A stretch of 47,877 nucleotides of DNA from Candidatus Woesearchaeota archaeon. GTDB lineage: Archaea > Nanobdellota > Nanobdellia > Woesearchaeales > GW2011-AR9. The position numbers and the translations under genes are program-made. A model generated the notes under the pieces. The model ran no database searches. It was not told the origin of the DNA and saw only the letters and a list, made by a program, of their open reading frames with translations. Of this stretch, positions 6,224 through 15,917 are shown piece after piece (position 1 is the first letter of the stretch; every line of letters starts with the position of its first letter). Location of the stretch: assembly GCA_018303045.1 (NCBI GenBank), contig JAGVYX010000035.1, positions 1 to 47,877 of the forward strand, in the 5' to 3' direction.

Positions 6224-9127
6224 ATGCCAAAAAGAGGACAGATAACTGTATTTATAATTATAGGAGTTATTATCTTAATTGTCGCCGTAAGTTTATTTTT
6301 TCTAGTTTCTACAGTGTCTTCTTCAAAAGAAATCTTGCGCCCCCTATCTACTGATGCTATAAGCTTGTTTGTGGAACGCTGCCTGTTCCAAACAACGGCA
6401 GATGGCCTTGAAATCATTGGCAAACAAGGCGGCTATTACCAAGTTCCGGCTCCATTTAAGCATTATCCGATCTTTACGATGCCTTACTACTTCCATGAAG
6501 GCAATAGTTTTATTCCTACAGAAGAAAGAGTTAAGGCGGAGTTGGAAGCTTACATTGAAAATGAAATAAAGAGTTGTCTGGATCTCAAATATTTTGAACA
6601 GCAAGGATATCAGTTTTCGTTTTCTAATTCTCTTAAGAGCGATCTTATCCAAGACCAATTTCTCACCATCCCATCTCAGCCTATAGAAGTCAAAGTTATT
6701 TTTAGCCCAGCTAAGGTGCAGGCAGAGCTGCATTATCCATTTACAGTAGGTTTAGGCTTGCAGCAGAAAGAATTATCTTCATTTAAAACCGCTGTGGACA
6801 TTCCTTTTAAGGAAATTTTCAAAACAATAGAAGGCATTGCGCAGATGCAGCAAAAACAACTCGACGTTCTCGTGCTGGGAGATTTGTTGGAAGCTGCCTC
6901 TCAGAAGAATTTTTATCTGTCCATAACCACTGTCGGTGAAGGCGAAGTTTTGTTTAACCTGTTTTTTCCAATCAAGCATAATGAGCTTTATAATTACGCC
7001 TTTCTAGCCCGGTATCCTAAGCTGGATTTAGATAAAGCCAAGATTTTTTCCCCACAGGCTGAATTACAATCAGAAGCTTTGATTTATGAGCACCATTCCT
7101 TGGAAATTCCCCTGCCGGTTCTGGCCTCCGGTCCTGATAACTTTGAATTTATTCCACCAGCCGACCTTTGGCAGGATCCAAATTATCTCTCTAATTTAAA
7201 CTCGCAGGATTTTCTTGCCAGCTTATTTTCCAATCCCTCTTTATTTAGCAACTCCGCGGTATTGTATGAATTTGAAAATCGCCTGGGCGAGGCTAATTTC
7301 ATTGAGCAATTAAACCAGCAGCGCAATTTATTAAATCGCTGGGCAGATTTAAAAGGAATCAGCTTTGGAAATCAAGGCGAACTGCTGTCCTACACTAATG
7401 GGCTTATCACTACCAAAGGCAAGCAATCCACTACTTTTAATCCTGCAGATCTCCTGGGAGCAACCGTTCTGAAGTCTGGTGAAGTCCAGCTGCCGAGCAA
7501 GGCAGTCATCTCCAGCGCCAATATCGAGAAAAGCAGTGGCGCTTTAGTTATTAATGGGGGAAGCATAGATCTCAGTAATGCTATAAATTTAGAAAACACT
7601 CGTGTTGTAAACGCTGTTGTATTTAGAAACAGCCAGGAAATATACTCGCAGGGCGGCGAGCCGTTTTTTATTGAGGCTAATGCTGCAGGACAACCTACAA
7701 TAAAAGGGGCCGAGGTATTTATTGCCAAGGATGGACAAACGGAATTACTCCTTACCGGAAGCCTTACTCTTTTAGATGAAACATCATATACCTTATACCC
7801 AGATACTCTGCTTAGAGAATATCGCAATGAGCAGCCTAGTCTTGATTATGCCATTGGCCGGACCATCCATTTTTCTATGGAAGGAGGCGGATGCGCTGCG
7901 ATAAAAAATTGCATTGAAAGGGATCCTGATAAAAGTGAACTGAAAGTATCTACAGATGACGGACAAGTAAAGATTGCTAATTTAGGCAATTCCTTGCAGA
8001 AATTAATAGTAGATGGCAAAGGGCAGGTAGAATATTTTGAAAATAATGTCCAACTGCTGTTCTCCGGCAAGCCTGTAACAGTTGCCGGCGACCCTTCTAC
8101 TCTCAGGACTGAAGTTGAGCATATCTATACAAGAGATGGAAAAAAATCTATTAAATTGCTTCCTGCGGCGCATGGCATAGAAATACAGTTTTGTCTGAAG
8201 CTCTGCACTTACCAAGGAATGTTAACTAATGAGGCTTTGCTGGCCATGAAAAATTTTGCTGACACGAAACTCCGGCAGGATCAGCTGGCTCAGCAGTTTG
8301 GAGCTCAATATGGAGAACGAAATTCTTTGCGCGTGCTGGGTTATTTAGATGAACCAACTGAGCTAAGAATAATTAATGCGATCCAGCAGGCGGCAGAGAA
8401 AACCGGGCTGGATCCTAACTTTGTTGCAGGAGCTTTTTTTGTTGAAGGGCTGCATGGATGGATTTCAAACGAATATTATAACAATCCCGACGCCGAGCTT
8501 AGCGCAATGGGATCTTTAGGCGCTGATCGTTTTGGCAAAGAAGAGGCTATCCTGCGCGATAAGGGTTATCTTAGGCCTGATTTTCAAGAAGGCGCGGATT
8601 TCAGCAAAGAGGAACTGCTTACTAGCGAAAGAGGAGAGGCATCTCCAAGAGTTATTTTTAAAGATGTAGAGAGAGGTGTAGAGGGAGCAGCAGCCATGCT
8701 AGCTTACCGGCGGGACTTGCTTAAGCGCGATTTGAGAGATAATGGCCTTAATCCAGATGACTTAACGCGTGATCAGTTAAATTATTGGACTTACGTATAT
8801 TATAATGCCGGAAGCGGCCCTCCCGAAGACCCTTATGGTAAGGGAAGAGCAATAATCAAAGAACGAGCTAAGCATGGTGCGGGCAGTCTAGTTATTCCTT
8901 CCCAGAAAATAGTGAATAAAATAGTTGAAAGAAAAGTTTCAACGGAAATATCTAGCGAATTAATAGAAATTTTTAATCCATTAGGAAATGCCCAGCGGGT
9001 AATGGCTACCACTAAGTTGATAGAAGAAGCTAATCCTGTTCCGCCTGAGCAAGCTAAAAAGGAGATACAGGCAAAGCGGACGCAATTAGCTGATACTGGG
9101 CCTGGCAATGAATTTAAATCAAATTAG
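6224..9127 (+). CDS. Large surface protein: class III signal peptide plus lysozyme-like domain
   Basis: A 967-residue exported protein. It starts MPKRGQITVFIIIGVIILI, the KRGQ-hydrophobic pattern of archaeal type III (pilin-like) signal peptides that is very common in woesearchaeal surface proteins. Residues 40-400 are mixed alpha/beta and unrecognised. Residues about 410-660 are rich in short beta strands and Gly/Asn, suggesting a beta-helix or beta-sandwich stalk. Residues about 700-870 resemble a lysozyme-like transglycosylase fold: LDPNFVAGAFFVEGLHGW gives a candidate catalytic Glu near 735, followed by YNAGSGPP and GKGR. In bacteria this fold cleaves the glycan of peptidoglycan. The hydrolase reading is moderate confidence; the export signal is clear. 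It converges on the Tat protein gene with a 20-base gap. Confidence 0.85.
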   Translation: MPKRGQITVFIIIGVIILIVAVSLFFLVSTVSSSKEILRPLSTDAISLFVERCLFQTTADGLEIIGKQGGYYQVPAPFKHYPIFTMPYYFHEGNSFIPTEERVKAELEAYIENEIKSCLDLKYFEQQGYQFSFSNSLKSDLIQDQFLTIPSQPIEVKVIFSPAKVQAELHYPFTVGLGLQQKELSSFKTAVDIPFKEIFKTIEGIAQMQQKQLDVLVLGDLLEAASQKNFYLSITTVGEGEVLFNLFFPIKHNELYNYAFLARYPKLDLDKAKIFSPQAELQSEALIYEHHSLEIPLPVLASGPDNFEFIPPADLWQDPNYLSNLNSQDFLASLFSNPSLFSNSAVLYEFENRLGEANFIEQLNQQRNLLNRWADLKGISFGNQGELLSYTNGLITTKGKQSTTFNPADLLGATVLKSGEVQLPSKAVISSANIEKSSGALVINGGSIDLSNAINLENTRVVNAVVFRNSQEIYSQGGEPFFIEANAAGQPTIKGAEVFIAKDGQTELLLTGSLTLLDETSYTLYPDTLLREYRNEQPSLDYAIGRTIHFSMEGGGCAAIKNCIERDPDKSELKVSTDDGQVKIANLGNSLQKLIVDGKGQVEYFENNVQLLFSGKPVTVAGDPSTLRTEVEHIYTRDGKKSIKLLPAAHGIEIQFCLKLCTYQGMLTNEALLAMKNFADTKLRQDQLAQQFGAQYGERNSLRVLGYLDEPTELRIINAIQQAAEKTGLDPNFVAGAFFVEGLHGWISNEYYNNPDAELSAMGSLGADRFGKEEAILRDKGYLRPDFQEGADFSKEELLTSERGEASPRVIFKDVERGVEGAAAMLAYRRDLLKRDLRDNGLNPDDLTRDQLNYWTYVYYNAGSGPPEDPYGKGRAIIKERAKHGAGSLVIPSQKIVNKIVERKVSTEISSELIEIFNPLGNAQRVMATTKLIEEANPVPPEQAKKEIQAKRTQLADTGPGNEFKSN

Positions 9128-9147
9128 TTCAAATGATTGGGTTCTGT

Positions 9148-10011
9148 TTATTTGCGCTTGACTCCAAAGACGTTAGGAAGCGACCAAAATTCCTTGTTGC
9201 TGTCATTTTCATTAAACCCAGTTTCATAACTGCCGATGCCTTTGAATATTGCTCTGGGATGATTTATGTAAAGGCTGGCCTCCGGCCCTCCTTCCAGGTA
9301 CATCATCTTTCGCGCATTAAGTGGCAGAGAAAGACATTCATCTATAAAATCAGCCACTCTATATGGAGATCGGCTATGAAAAAATAACACTTCACCATTA
9401 GCCGTCATTCCCAGAGCAGCCATACTCCACATCTTTTCCTGTCTGGCCCAAGTTCTCTGTCCCTTACTATTAACCAAGCGAATACTTTGCGATGCGGTTT
9501 GGTATTTTTGCAATAATTCCTCATAATTCTGGTCTTGCGTATCTATAATTTGCGCCAAAGGCGCATCCTCAGTTATCCTATCGGTAACAAAAATTGCATT
9601 ATAACCCTTTTTTAATTTTCCATTATTGATGTGCCCAGGCTGCTTCATGTATCCAACATTCCTTCCATCTGGCTCAAACATGCCGGCATTTATAACCGCA
9701 ATTAAGCCATCATTATGAGACCATTCTTCAGCAGTATGGTAATGATGGGCATTGCTGTTATCGTCTTTTGCAACGGCTTCACCTGAAGCTGTAAGAAGTT
9801 CCAATGAATAATGTTCAGGATTGATTTTTAATGCTGTTATTCTGGAATCTCCAAGGGGCGATTTTTTCTTTGTTAAAAAATGAGCCAGTTCCAGTCCTTT
9901 CTCTAATGTTTTCCAAGAAGATGATATTTTCGCAGATGCTGTTGCAGTACCATAACCTAAAAATGAAATACTTCCTAATCCTGCTAATAACTCCCTCCGG
10001 TTTAATCTCAT
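9148..10011 (-). CDS. Tat-exported phosphodiester glycosidase (NAGPA/DUF2233) protein
   Basis: A 287-residue protein with a twin-arginine signal: NRRELLAGLGS at residues 4-14, a hydrophobic stretch, and AxA near residue 26. The mature part carries landmarks of the phosphodiester glycosidase family (formerly DUF2233): IAVINAGMF, WSMAALGMTANGEVLFF, MMYLEGGPEASLYI and the C-terminal LPNVFGVKR. Animal members remove GlcNAc from phosphodiester-linked sugars; microbial members act outside the cell on sugar phosphodiesters. Tat export implies folding in the cytoplasm. It is a single gene, convergent with the large surface protein. Confidence 0.85.
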   Translation of the reverse strand: MRLNRRELLAGLGSISFLGYGTATASAKISSSWKTLEKGLELAHFLTKKKSPLGDSRITALKINPEHYSLELLTASGEAVAKDDNSNAHHYHTAEEWSHNDGLIAVINAGMFEPDGRNVGYMKQPGHINNGKLKKGYNAIFVTDRITEDAPLAQIIDTQDQNYEELLQKYQTASQSIRLVNSKGQRTWARQEKMWSMAALGMTANGEVLFFHSRSPYRVADFIDECLSLPLNARKMMYLEGGPEASLYINHPRAIFKGIGSYETGFNENDSNKEFWSLPNVFGVKRK

Positions 10012-10075
10012 TTATGCTTGATTTTAGCCAATATTTTTAAATATTCCTAGAAAAAATCACTAATCTGAATCTATC

Positions 10076-11809
10076 TTAATTATCATCAACTAAATCAATC
10101 ATTTGTTTAATGGCCTCAAATCCTTTCTGCCAGAACTGTTCTGAAGTAATATCCACACCGATAGCCTTAGTTATTTCTACAGGGCTTTCGCTGCCGCCTT
10201 TACTGAGCATTTCTACAATTCTCTCAGCAAAAGCCGGGCCTTTCTCTTTATACATTTCATATAAAGCCAGAGTTAACAAGTTGCCAAAAGCATAGGCATA
10301 GCAGTAAAAGGGAGTATGAAAAATATGTGGAATATACGCCCATTCGTAAGCAAAAAGATCATCAACAATTACTTTTGGGCCCAACTGTTTTCGTAAATCG
10401 GTTAAATAAACCGCAGAAATTTCATCGGTAGTTCTTCCGTCCTTAATCATCTCGTGGGCTTTTTTCTCAAATTCAATAAAGCCGGCCTGCCGGATAATTG
10501 ATGCATATAAATCATCCAGTTTAGTAAAGATCATTTGTTTGGCAGCTCGGGGATTTAACTTCATCATTTGCTCAGATAACAACATTTCCGAAAAGATTGA
10601 AGCTGTTTCAGCTAACGGCAAACAGGCGTCCATGGTAAATTCAGTTTGTTTCTGAGATAAGGTCATATGCACTCCATGCCCCAGTTCATGTGCTAGGGTA
10701 GACACATCTCTAAATTTGCCAGTATAGCTTAACAGGACGTAAGGGGCATGGTTGGTGGTTGCCGGACAGCAGAACGCGCCGCTTCTTTTTCCTTTTTGCA
10801 CCGTAGAATGAACATGCTTCTGATTAAGAATATTTCTTGCTGCATTGACAAAATAAGGAGAAAACTGTTCAAATGTTTCCAATACTAATTTTACGGCAGC
10901 ATCATAAGAAATTATCTCCTTTTCTGGCTCTAGCGGCGCATAAAGATCAAAGCGCCTAAATCTTTTCAATCCTAATTTTTTTCGCTTAATTTCAAAAAAT
11001 TTCTGAAACAAATATTGGTTTTCTCTAATTACCCTTAACAGCATTTCCACAGCCTTATCCGGCAGATCATTGGCCACATTTCTCGCATTAATAGGATTGC
11101 TGTACCCCCGCAGAAAAACATTTTCCTCCCGCCAATCATTAATAATATTTTTGTAAGCTTCACCGATAACTGTTTTATGCTCCTGAAAAGGCTTAAGCAG
11201 TATTCGGTAAGCCTGCTCTCTGACTGAAGCTTTATCTGACCTGACAAAAGTAATCATCTCTTCCTGAGTTCTATTTTTCCCCTGAAACTGGTAACTAAAA
11301 CTAGAAGTAAATATATTATAGATATTATTAAGCGCGGAAACGCCCGTGGTATCTTTTAAATTAATAATTTTCTCTTCATTTTCTTTTAAGGTGTACTTTT
11401 TAGTTCTTCTTAGTGAAGCAAAATAATAGCGATATTTGCCGCTGGCCTTAATTAACTGTTTCATCTTTTGGTCCGGCAGTTGTTTAAACCATAGGCTGAA
11501 AAACAATAGCCGGTTGCCGGTTTTAGTCAGAAAATTTTCCACTTGCGACATTTCAGCCAAAGCTTTTTGGTTGGCGGAATCTTCAGAAAATTTTAATTGG
11601 ACATAAACAGCCAATTTTTCTGTTTCCTGCCGTAAAAGTTCTAATTCTTTTACTAAAGATAGGAATAAACTATTAGAAATCGTGGTGGTTAAAAATTTTC
11701 TTTTGGATTCAAAACTTTTAGTCTTCTGCTCAACGGACTTTTTAGCTAGTTCAATCGAAAGGGGCTTAATTTCACTTAAATCCCATGTTCCCAGCTGATA
11801 TTTTTCCAT
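10076..11809 (-). CDS. M3-family oligoendopeptidase (PepF-like)
   Basis: A 577-residue cytoplasmic zinc metallopeptidase that degrades oligopeptides. The catalytic HELGHG (His374-Glu375-His378) is clear, and the third ligand lies in LAETASIFSEM about 25 residues later. Length and the helical N-terminal half match oligoendopeptidase F. A minus-strand TATA-like TTTATAAG near 11898-11905 predicts a leader of about 68 bases containing the hairpin at 11840-11858. It is a single gene. Confidence 0.95.
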   Translation of the reverse strand: MEKYQLGTWDLSEIKPLSIELAKKSVEQKTKSFESKRKFLTTTISNSLFLSLVKELELLRQETEKLAVYVQLKFSEDSANQKALAEMSQVENFLTKTGNRLLFFSLWFKQLPDQKMKQLIKASGKYRYYFASLRRTKKYTLKENEEKIINLKDTTGVSALNNIYNIFTSSFSYQFQGKNRTQEEMITFVRSDKASVREQAYRILLKPFQEHKTVIGEAYKNIINDWREENVFLRGYSNPINARNVANDLPDKAVEMLLRVIRENQYLFQKFFEIKRKKLGLKRFRRFDLYAPLEPEKEIISYDAAVKLVLETFEQFSPYFVNAARNILNQKHVHSTVQKGKRSGAFCCPATTNHAPYVLLSYTGKFRDVSTLAHELGHGVHMTLSQKQTEFTMDACLPLAETASIFSEMLLSEQMMKLNPRAAKQMIFTKLDDLYASIIRQAGFIEFEKKAHEMIKDGRTTDEISAVYLTDLRKQLGPKVIVDDLFAYEWAYIPHIFHTPFYCYAYAFGNLLTLALYEMYKEKGPAFAERIVEMLSKGGSESPVEITKAIGVDITSEQFWQKGFEAIKQMIDLVDDN

Positions 11810-12141
11810 AGCAGAAGTAATTTTTTGTGATTTTTAAATCTGCTTATGAGATAAGCAGGACCTGAACGAGAGGCTTAGGGTGATTGGCGGTTTGTTTCTT
11901 ATAAATAGTTTAAGCAAAGATTAATCTATTCGATTTTGTTAGTTTTAAGCTTAAACTGCATATTTTGGGTTATGGTTGATTTATATTTGTAGAATAGCTC
12001 GTATTTTTTATTATTTTGTTTACCATCAAAGCTTAAAGGTTATTTTCTGAAAGATTTAATTGTTGATTGAAGATTTAGTACTGTGATACCGAATAAATAA
12101 TAAAAAATATATTAATCTATAAGAAAAGAAATATTAAACTT
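11810..12141. other. Intergenic stretch of 332 bases
   Basis: AT-rich and without a convincing reading frame. It holds the presumed minus-strand promoter and hairpin leader of the M3 peptidase (11840-11908). From about 11910 to 12141 I see nothing beyond the 3' region of the small anchored-protein gene. Confidence 0.5.
11840..11858 (-). promoter_or_regulatory. Hairpin in the M3 peptidase leader
   Basis: CTGCTTAT-GAG-ATAAGCAG is a perfect 8-bp stem with a 3-base loop. It lies about 30 bases before the peptidase start on the minus strand and downstream of a TATA-like box at 11898-11905. It could be a leader control element or a small separate transcript. Confidence 0.4.
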
Positions 12142-12600
12142 CTATTTTATGTCTTCTAAGCCTTTTCTTTCCCTAATTCCCTGTTGTCTTTTCTTGGCTT
12201 CTAATATCTCCTTTAAAGTTGCATCAAATTGATTTTGACCTTCTGCCACAACGGTTTGTCCTATTCCGTCACTACTAAGATATTCAACTCTTGTTCTATC
12301 CTTTTTGTCAACAACTATTCTATCCACCATAAGGTCTCCGTTATGGTCAATGTAGGTTATATTTTTTGCAAAGTGTCCAGCTTCTTCAGTATCAGGTACT
12401 GCAATACTAAGAACATTAGATTTCTGAAATGGAAGAGAACCCGTAGATTGGTCAAAATACACTAAATTGCCCCCTACTCGTAAACCCTCACATTCGTATC
12501 TAGAATTATCTTGACTTCGTACATATTTGATTAAACCATATCCGCCCGCCAATAATGGCACTGTCGCAGCGGCAACTAAAAGTTTTTGTGTAAATGACAT
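12142..12600 (-). CDS. Small membrane-anchored or secreted protein
   Basis: A protein of about 152 residues with an N-terminal hydrophobic helix (KLLVAAATVPLLAGGYGLI) and an extracytoplasmic remainder. The motif YIDHNGDLMVDRIVVDKKDR resembles the short Asp/Gly-rich DxDGDGxxD repeats seen in many DPANN secreted proteins. The ATG at 12600 is preferred over the TTG 12 bases upstream because GGTGATC lies just before it. A TATA-like TTATATAG near 12630-12637 fits a start close to 12606. Function is unknown. Confidence 0.75.
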   Translation of the reverse strand: MSFTQKLLVAAATVPLLAGGYGLIKYVRSQDNSRYECEGLRVGGNLVYFDQSTGSLPFQKSNVLSIAVPDTEEAGHFAKNITYIDHNGDLMVDRIVVDKKDRTRVEYLSSDGIGQTVVAEGQNQFDATLKEILEAKKRQQGIRERKGLEDIK

Positions 12601-12612
12601 TTTGATCACCAA

Positions 12613-13215
12613 TGATATTGAAAATCCAACTACTATATAACTCTTTCTATTTTTATTATTGACACGTAGTGAATTATTTACGGAGTGGGAGCTGGATTGG
12701 ATTTTTAGCCCTATAATGTAATAAATAAGGTGACAAAAATGTTCGTCTAATGTATATTAGGCGAAGTTTAACCGATAATTTGAACGAAACATCGTTATAA
12801 ACCAGCTTTGGTTAATTATCTGCCAAGCTAAAAGCCAAACTTTGTGAAATGCCACAGACAACTAAGAATTAGCGTTTTCCATCAAAAACCATCACTGGAT
12901 ATCCATTAGGTAAATAATGGCTTCTTTTTTTCTCCTTACTGATCTAAAATCTAATCTTTCTGCCATTTTCAATAAATTAAGGAAGTTCTACTATCTAAAT
13001 CTTCACAATTTGATTACCCCAGAATGGTAAATTCTCTGGCGCGTCGAAAATCTACAAGATTCAATCTAAGCTTAAAACTTTTAGCGACAATAATCGCTCA
13101 ATTTAGGGTTAAAACTTTTAAGAAAAGATTAAAGTTACTGGCAACAACATTATCAATGTAAACAAAAATTGATTAAATGACAGAAACCAGATGATTTGAT
13201 AAACGACTAAACTAA
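12613..13215. other. Long intergenic stretch (603 bases)
   Basis: Mostly AT-rich sequence without a supported gene. The only protein-like trace is a frameshifted minus-strand fragment at 12869-12966. A small hairpin TTAGCGACAATAATCGCT lies near 13080-13097. No repeat shared with the rest of the window was seen. Confidence 0.4.
12869..12966 (-). pseudogene. Possible frameshifted small-gene fragment
   Basis: On the minus strand an ATG at 12966 opens ERLDFRSVRRKKEAIIYL and then stops. A shift of one base continues as NGYPVMVFDGKR with a stop at 12869-12871. The two halves read like one small basic protein of about 32 residues broken by a frameshift. This is only a trace and could be chance. Confidence 0.25.
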
Positions 13216-13977
13216 TTAAGCAGCCTTTTTTCTAACCATTTCTCTTTTTAATTCTTCTTTATGTTCCAGTTGCAGCTCAGCCTTGCTTTTGAATAACTTT
13301 ACCACGCCATAACTTTGTTTAGTTGAAGTAGGATATAATTTCTTTACTTCAGCAGTAATTTGCTTCTTTGCTTCCTGAACCTTCTTCTTGGACGAGGATA
13401 AGATTTTTTCCTGGCGATATTGATTATAAGCCTGCAAATAAATTCTAAACCTTAACTCCAGAGCGGAAATAATTTCTTCGGCAATCGCCGACAGTCTTTG
13501 CTGCATTTTATTGGTAGCATAAGCTGAGTAGCCATGTTCAGATTTTTGCACGGCCATCCAACTTAACCAGAGCTTATCCCTCTTTTCCTGAGCTTCCTCC
13601 AAAATTTCCCAGAGTTCTATAATTTCCTTATCTTTAACGTCCAGGCGCAGCTTTCCACTGGATGATTTATCTTGGTTATAGTCTTCAAAATTCCGGATCA
13701 GCAATTGCCGGCCTAGATTTAGAAGCTGCTGAAAGTTGGGCATTAATTCAGCCCGCAGTTTTAACTGATAGCGCGTTTTTGTTAATGGATCGGCTTCAGC
13801 CAATTTCTTCTGTATTTTAGGAAATAAACTAAACCCCGATGCTTTCAAGCTGATTTCGATGGTTAATTTTTTCTGTTGAATAAACTGATCAATTTTCTTC
13901 AACTCCCCAGCCAGCTGAGTTAAGTCTGGATCGTGGAGATTGCTTTTTTTTCCAAAAATAGTAGCCCATAGTCCCAT
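13216..13977 (-). CDS. Coiled-coil protein of the PAC2 operon
   Basis: A 253-residue, Lys/Gln/Leu-rich, almost entirely helical protein, third gene of a minus-strand operon behind the PAC2 gene and a small membrane protein. No signal peptide or catalytic motif is visible. The long amphipathic segments (residues about 30-60 and 110-215) suggest coiled coils. It starts 19 bases after the membrane-protein stop. Not recognised; the operon context hints at a role with the PAC2 protein. Confidence 0.7.
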   Translation of the reverse strand: MGLWATIFGKKSNLHDPDLTQLAGELKKIDQFIQQKKLTIEISLKASGFSLFPKIQKKLAEADPLTKTRYQLKLRAELMPNFQQLLNLGRQLLIRNFEDYNQDKSSSGKLRLDVKDKEIIELWEILEEAQEKRDKLWLSWMAVQKSEHGYSAYATNKMQQRLSAIAEEIISALELRFRIYLQAYNQYRQEKILSSSKKKVQEAKKQITAEVKKLYPTSTKQSYGVVKLFKSKAELQLEHKEELKREMVRKKAA

Positions 13978-13996
13978 AATTATTTGTTTCTCCCTT

Positions 13997-14242
13997 TTAA
14001 AGATATTTCTTCAAAATTTCTTTTCGCTGTTTGGAAAAACCGCTGTCAAAACCAGCTTTAAGCAGCCACAATCCAGCTAAAATAAGAAGCACATTTACCA
14101 CGATCGGATTAACAGTATAAATCCCAATTAAGTTAATTGCTCCAACTAAAATAATTGCTATACTATAAAGTAACATCAACCACGGAAAATAACCTTTTTT
14201 AGTAGGCAGCTGCACTGCTAGCTTTTCTTGTTTTGCAGTCAT
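13997..14242 (-). CDS. Small two-helix membrane protein
   Basis: An 81-residue protein with two transmembrane helices (LMLLYSIAIILVGAINLIGI and VVNVLLILAGLWLLKAGF) and basic termini. It follows the PAC2 gene with only two bases between the genes and precedes the coiled-coil gene, so it is part of the same operon. Function is unknown. Confidence 0.75.
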   Translation of the reverse strand: MTAKQEKLAVQLPTKKGYFPWLMLLYSIAIILVGAINLIGIYTVNPIVVNVLLILAGLWLLKAGFDSGFSKQRKEILKKYL

Positions 14243-14244
14243 TT

Positions 14245-14955
14245 TTACCCAACATAACTTAAATGCTTTTCTTCCTGTATCTGTTCTGCCCGCTGCCCTT
14301 TCTGGACGATTCCCCGCAGTTTCTTTTCAAATAGGTCAGCTTGTTTAATTAAAGGCTTGACATCCACGCCTAATCCAATATAAGCATCCAAGGCCTGAAT
14401 AATATGGGCTGCGGCTTTGCTGTCAGGCAGCCCCATCTTGGCTTCAGCAAATAAAGCTACCAATGGCGTTTTTACCTGCTTGGCCAGCAATGCTCCAGTC
14501 ACGCCGACGATAATGCCTTCATTTAGCGGATTAGCTACCCCCTGAAGTTTTTTAGCAATTGTCCCGGCAGTAGTGGTATAATAAAATACCCGGCTGTCTT
14601 CGTCACCGTTAGGCGAGCCTACGCCTTCCAGAGAGATTATTTCCTTGGCTTGTAAATCATCAGCCAAATTAGTAATTACCTCAGCCAGCTTCCAGCCTAG
14701 ATCCTTGCCAATATTAATTGCGTGCACCAGAACTAAATTATGCAATTTATTATAATGAATAGATATGGGCTCAATAACTTTGCTTTGATGAATGGCAATC
14801 ATCGCTGGAATTTCATCCATTTCCACAATGCCGATTTTTTCAGTCTCTAAATGCTCCATTAAAAATTCCGTGGCAATCGTGCCAATTAACCCAAATCCGG
14901 GAAATCCTTCGATAATGGTTACATTTTTGGGCTTTTTAGTTAAGATAAGTTTCAT
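14245..14955 (-). CDS. PAC2-family protein (proteasome-assembly-chaperone-like)
   Basis: A protein of about 236 residues of the archaeal PAC2 (PbaA-like) family, related to proteasome assembly chaperones. Landmarks: VTIIEGFPGFGLIGTIATEF near the N-terminus, MIAIHQSKVIEPISI, and the central IIVGVTGALLA. Archaeal PAC2 proteins can bind proteasome subunits, but not all members do. I place the start at ATG 14955, since AGGTGATG lies just upstream; an upstream in-frame GTG would add three residues. It is first in an operon with a membrane protein and a coiled-coil protein. No proteasome subunit gene is in the window. Confidence 0.9.
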   Translation of the reverse strand: MKLILTKKPKNVTIIEGFPGFGLIGTIATEFLMEHLETEKIGIVEMDEIPAMIAIHQSKVIEPISIHYNKLHNLVLVHAINIGKDLGWKLAEVITNLADDLQAKEIISLEGVGSPNGDEDSRVFYYTTTAGTIAKKLQGVANPLNEGIIVGVTGALLAKQVKTPLVALFAEAKMGLPDSKAAAHIIQALDAYIGLGVDVKPLIKQADLFEKKLRGIVQKGQRAEQIQEEKHLSYVG

Positions 14956-15016
14956 AAGCATCACCTGAATTTTTTTCAGACTAGGAACTATTTTAAGATA
15001 TTTAAGTGTTTCTAAA

Positions 15017-15080
15017 GAGAACTTTGAAAAATAGAGATTTTGTTAATTTTGTCGATAAAAATGAATTATTCAAAATTCTC
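15017..15080. repeat. Inverted-repeat element, GAGAACTTT family (member 2)
   Basis: It begins GAGAACTTTG and ends CAAAATTCTC, imperfect terminal inverted repeats. It is flanked on both sides by TAAA (15013-15016 and 15081-15084), consistent with a 4-bp target-site duplication. It shares GTCGATAAAAA and AATTATTCAAAATTCTC with the 22897-22936 copy but has about 24 extra bases inside. The rest of the 310-base gap upstream of the 15276 gene shows nothing but AT-rich promoter sequence. Confidence 0.65.
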
Positions 15081-15275
15081 TAAATTAGAGTTTGCTAAAG
15101 AGAGTATTCCCTATGAGTGGTAACAAAACAAAAGATTTATATATGGTTGCTTATTCTAAGTAGTAAAGAAACCTATTTATAGTAAATAACCTTTACCTAA
15201 GTTTCTTTAAACGAGAAAATGGAGAAATAATTTTCCCTAATTTAAAAGTATTGGATACTTTATAAACAATTAAAA

Positions 15276-15761
15276 ATGAATCGAATTTATGTTGGTAATA
15301 ATAGTCAATATGGAGAATTAAGTAAAATCAGTTCAGAAGCTATTACTGAATTAAGTAGTTATAAATCAAGCGCTTCAGTTAATCATAAATCTGGCCGGCC
15401 GGACTGTTTAGCTACTTTGACCTTAGCTAAAATTCTTGACCATTTTTCGCAAATTAGTGATTCTAAACCTTCCAATGGTTCTTTTCCATACCATCAGCTG
15501 GATATCCTTTTTTCACGGCAATTAGGATACAGGTCGGAATCAGCTAAGCTTAGCGGGGTTCTAAAAACTATGTCCAGAGCTTTAAGAGAAGTTGAAGCGG
15601 CTTCGCCCAAACAGTTAGATGATTTAATTCGACTATGTTTGGACTTGGAACAAGTTTTCAGCGGCAGACCGCTCCAAATTATTCACCAATATGTGTCGCC
15701 AGCTTTAACCCCTGAAAGAAAAAGCGCCATGAATAAATTAGAGAGGAGATTATACAAATAA
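15276..15761 (+). CDS. Uncharacterised protein
   Basis: A 161-residue soluble protein I do not recognise. The Ser/Tyr-rich first 35 residues look flexible; the remainder is helical (CLATLTLAKILDHFSQI, then LDDLIRLCLDLEQVF). No signal peptide, metal site or known motif is visible. It stands alone. Confidence 0.65.
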   Translation: MNRIYVGNNSQYGELSKISSEAITELSSYKSSASVNHKSGRPDCLATLTLAKILDHFSQISDSKPSNGSFPYHQLDILFSRQLGYRSESAKLSGVLKTMSRALREVEAASPKQLDDLIRLCLDLEQVFSGRPLQIIHQYVSPALTPERKSAMNKLERRLYK

Positions 15762-15917
15762 TTTTTATTTGTTTCTAATACCACGCCCCCCCGGAGCGGT
15801 TGAGATTTTTATTTACAGATGGGGCAGTTCACTTTCTGAATTGCGCCTTACAGAGCCTTTACCATCCAAAAATTTAAGTTGTCATCAATTATTCTCAGAG
15901 CAAGGGTTATTGATAGT

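Noticed and set aside
6344..6733. Minus-strand open frame of 129 codons
   Set aside because: Shadow of the class III signal-peptide protein; no independent support.
7390..7827. Minus-strand open frame of 145 codons
   Set aside because: It lies wholly inside the large surface-protein gene and has no ribosome-binding site or family features.
9133..9387. Plus-strand frame of 84 codons after the surface protein
   Set aside because: It overlaps the conserved C-terminal region of the phosphodiester glycosidase on the other strand.
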